From Brachionus plicatilis (taxonomy: Eukaryota > Rotifera > Eurotatoria > Ploima > Brachionidae): a stretch of 64,000 nucleotides of DNA. Positions 63,365 through 64,000 of the stretch are shown here, in pieces. Below the pieces are notes generated by a model that had not been told where the DNA came from, made no database searches, and saw only the letters and a list, made by a program, of their open reading frames with translations. Each line of letters starts with the position of its first letter. Positions within the stretch are counted from its first letter, which is position 1. The position numbers and the translations under genes are program-made. The stretch is taken from the NCBI GenBank assembly GCA_010279815.1, contig QEOQ01000389.1, forward strand, positions 33,462 to 97,461. The letters are read 5' to 3'.

Positions 63365-64000
63365 ATGAAAAAATTAGGTGTTTTGATATTTGTATGTTTG
63401 CTGACCGAAATTCTTGCCGAAGAAACAGGTGTTGAATTATTGCAGATTGTATTTCGACATGGTGCTCGTACTCCAGTGGTGACATATCCAAACGATAAGT
63501 ATCAAGAATCATATTGGAAAAACTACGGTGGATTTGGACAATTAACGCCTACTGGAATGCAGCAGCATTATGAATTTGGGCAATTTATGAGACAAAGATA
63601 TTCAGATTTTTTAAATGAAAGCTATAATAGAGAAAGAGTTTTCGCTATTAGCACTGATTTTGATAGAACTTTGATGTCTGCATATTCTTTTCTAGCAAGT
63701 CTCTATAAGCCAGAAGGAGAACAAATATGGAATAAAAATGTATCTTGGCAACCTATTCCTGTTCACATTGGAGACTCAAAAGTAACTTTGAAGAATAATC
63801 GCAATACATGATTTTAGAACATTTTTAAAGGTTTTTCTAGTTCAGGAAAACTGTCCAAGATATCAAGAACTAACTAGTGAAGTTGTCAAAACACCTGAAT
63901 TTGTTGAGCTAAATAATAAGTATAAGGTATATACAATTTGACTTTAACTATCAATTTAAAGTAAAACTATTGGATAATTATAAGCCCGTTTTGGATATTG
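63365..64000 (+). CDS. Histidine acid phosphatase, 5' part (runs off window)
   Basis: Exon 1 (63365-63781) gives a signal peptide (MKKLGVLIFVCLLTEILA) and the catalytic motif IVFRHGARTPVV with R31, H32 and R35. Then follow GFGQLTPTGMQQHYEFGQFM and ISTDFDRTLMSAYSFLASLY, the prostatic/lysosomal acid phosphatase pattern. The sequence WQPIPVHIGDSK precedes the donor GTAACT. Exon 2 (63846-63926) reads ENCPRYQELTSEVVKTPEFV. A third exon-like block (KLLDNYKPVLDI) begins near 63960, but its phase does not fit my donor, so the 63927-63960 junction is uncertain. The catalytic C-terminal His-Asp lies outside the window. Confidence 0.85.

Overview
The window is nuclear DNA of a small-genome invertebrate animal. 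It is strongly AT-rich. Genes are either single-exon or split by tiny GT-AG introns (about 45-60 nt), and the protein set is animal: caspase, VDAC, NUP88, TMEM145/GPR180-type receptor, MLH1, PET117, ependymin-related protein and a metazoan-type beta carbonic anhydrase. The overall style fits a monogonont rotifer such as Brachionus, but that is inference and not proven by the sequence. Two N gaps (14517-14572 and 24887-25230) show that it is a scaffold.

Layout. 1-11.5 kb is a graveyard. It holds a decayed element encoding a transposase-like segment, a Ulp1/C48 protease, a RING-like finger and a coiled-coil ORF (2.8-6.1 kb). It also holds a broken dynein-1 heavy chain fragment with a FLYWCH/MULE transposon against it (6.5-8.8 kb), a HYDIN-like fragment with stops (9.0-9.5 kb) and a LINE ORF1-like remnant (9.5-10.9 kb). 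11.6-13.1 kb is a GT92 glycosyltransferase. 13.4-20.3 kb is repeats and LINE reverse transcriptase fragments around one unrecognised ORF (17.2-18.1 kb). 20.6-23.2 kb carries pyrroline-5-carboxylate reductase and a secreted ependymin-like protein.

25.3-34.3 kb carries a head-to-head pair: a caspase with a C-terminal death domain on the minus strand and a TMEM145-like seven-pass protein on the plus strand, with 461 bp between their start codons. Each gene has one oversized intron (2.7 and 2.6 kb), and each of those introns contains a copy of the same small TIR transposon family, which encodes a single C2H2 zinc finger. 37.5-39.1 kb is a lipase with a second, degenerate lipase-like half. 42.2-44.6 kb is PET117 followed 40 bp later by MLH1. 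48.1-49.3 kb is VDAC, with a phase-preserving extra exon candidate. 52.4-55.4 kb is an 11-exon NUP88. 60.6-61.5 kb is a beta carbonic anhydrase. A histidine acid phosphatase begins at 63.4 kb and runs off the end.

The intergenic DNA is dominated by recognisable mobile DNA. There are hAT-like elements with exact 8-bp target duplications, an internally deleted piggyBac with TTAA ends, Tc1/mariner remnants and a MITE with TA ends. There are also foldback elements and a LINE family whose 3' end recurs six times. Exon models were built by hand from GT/AG sites and reading phase. No database search was possible, so family names rest on recognised motifs.
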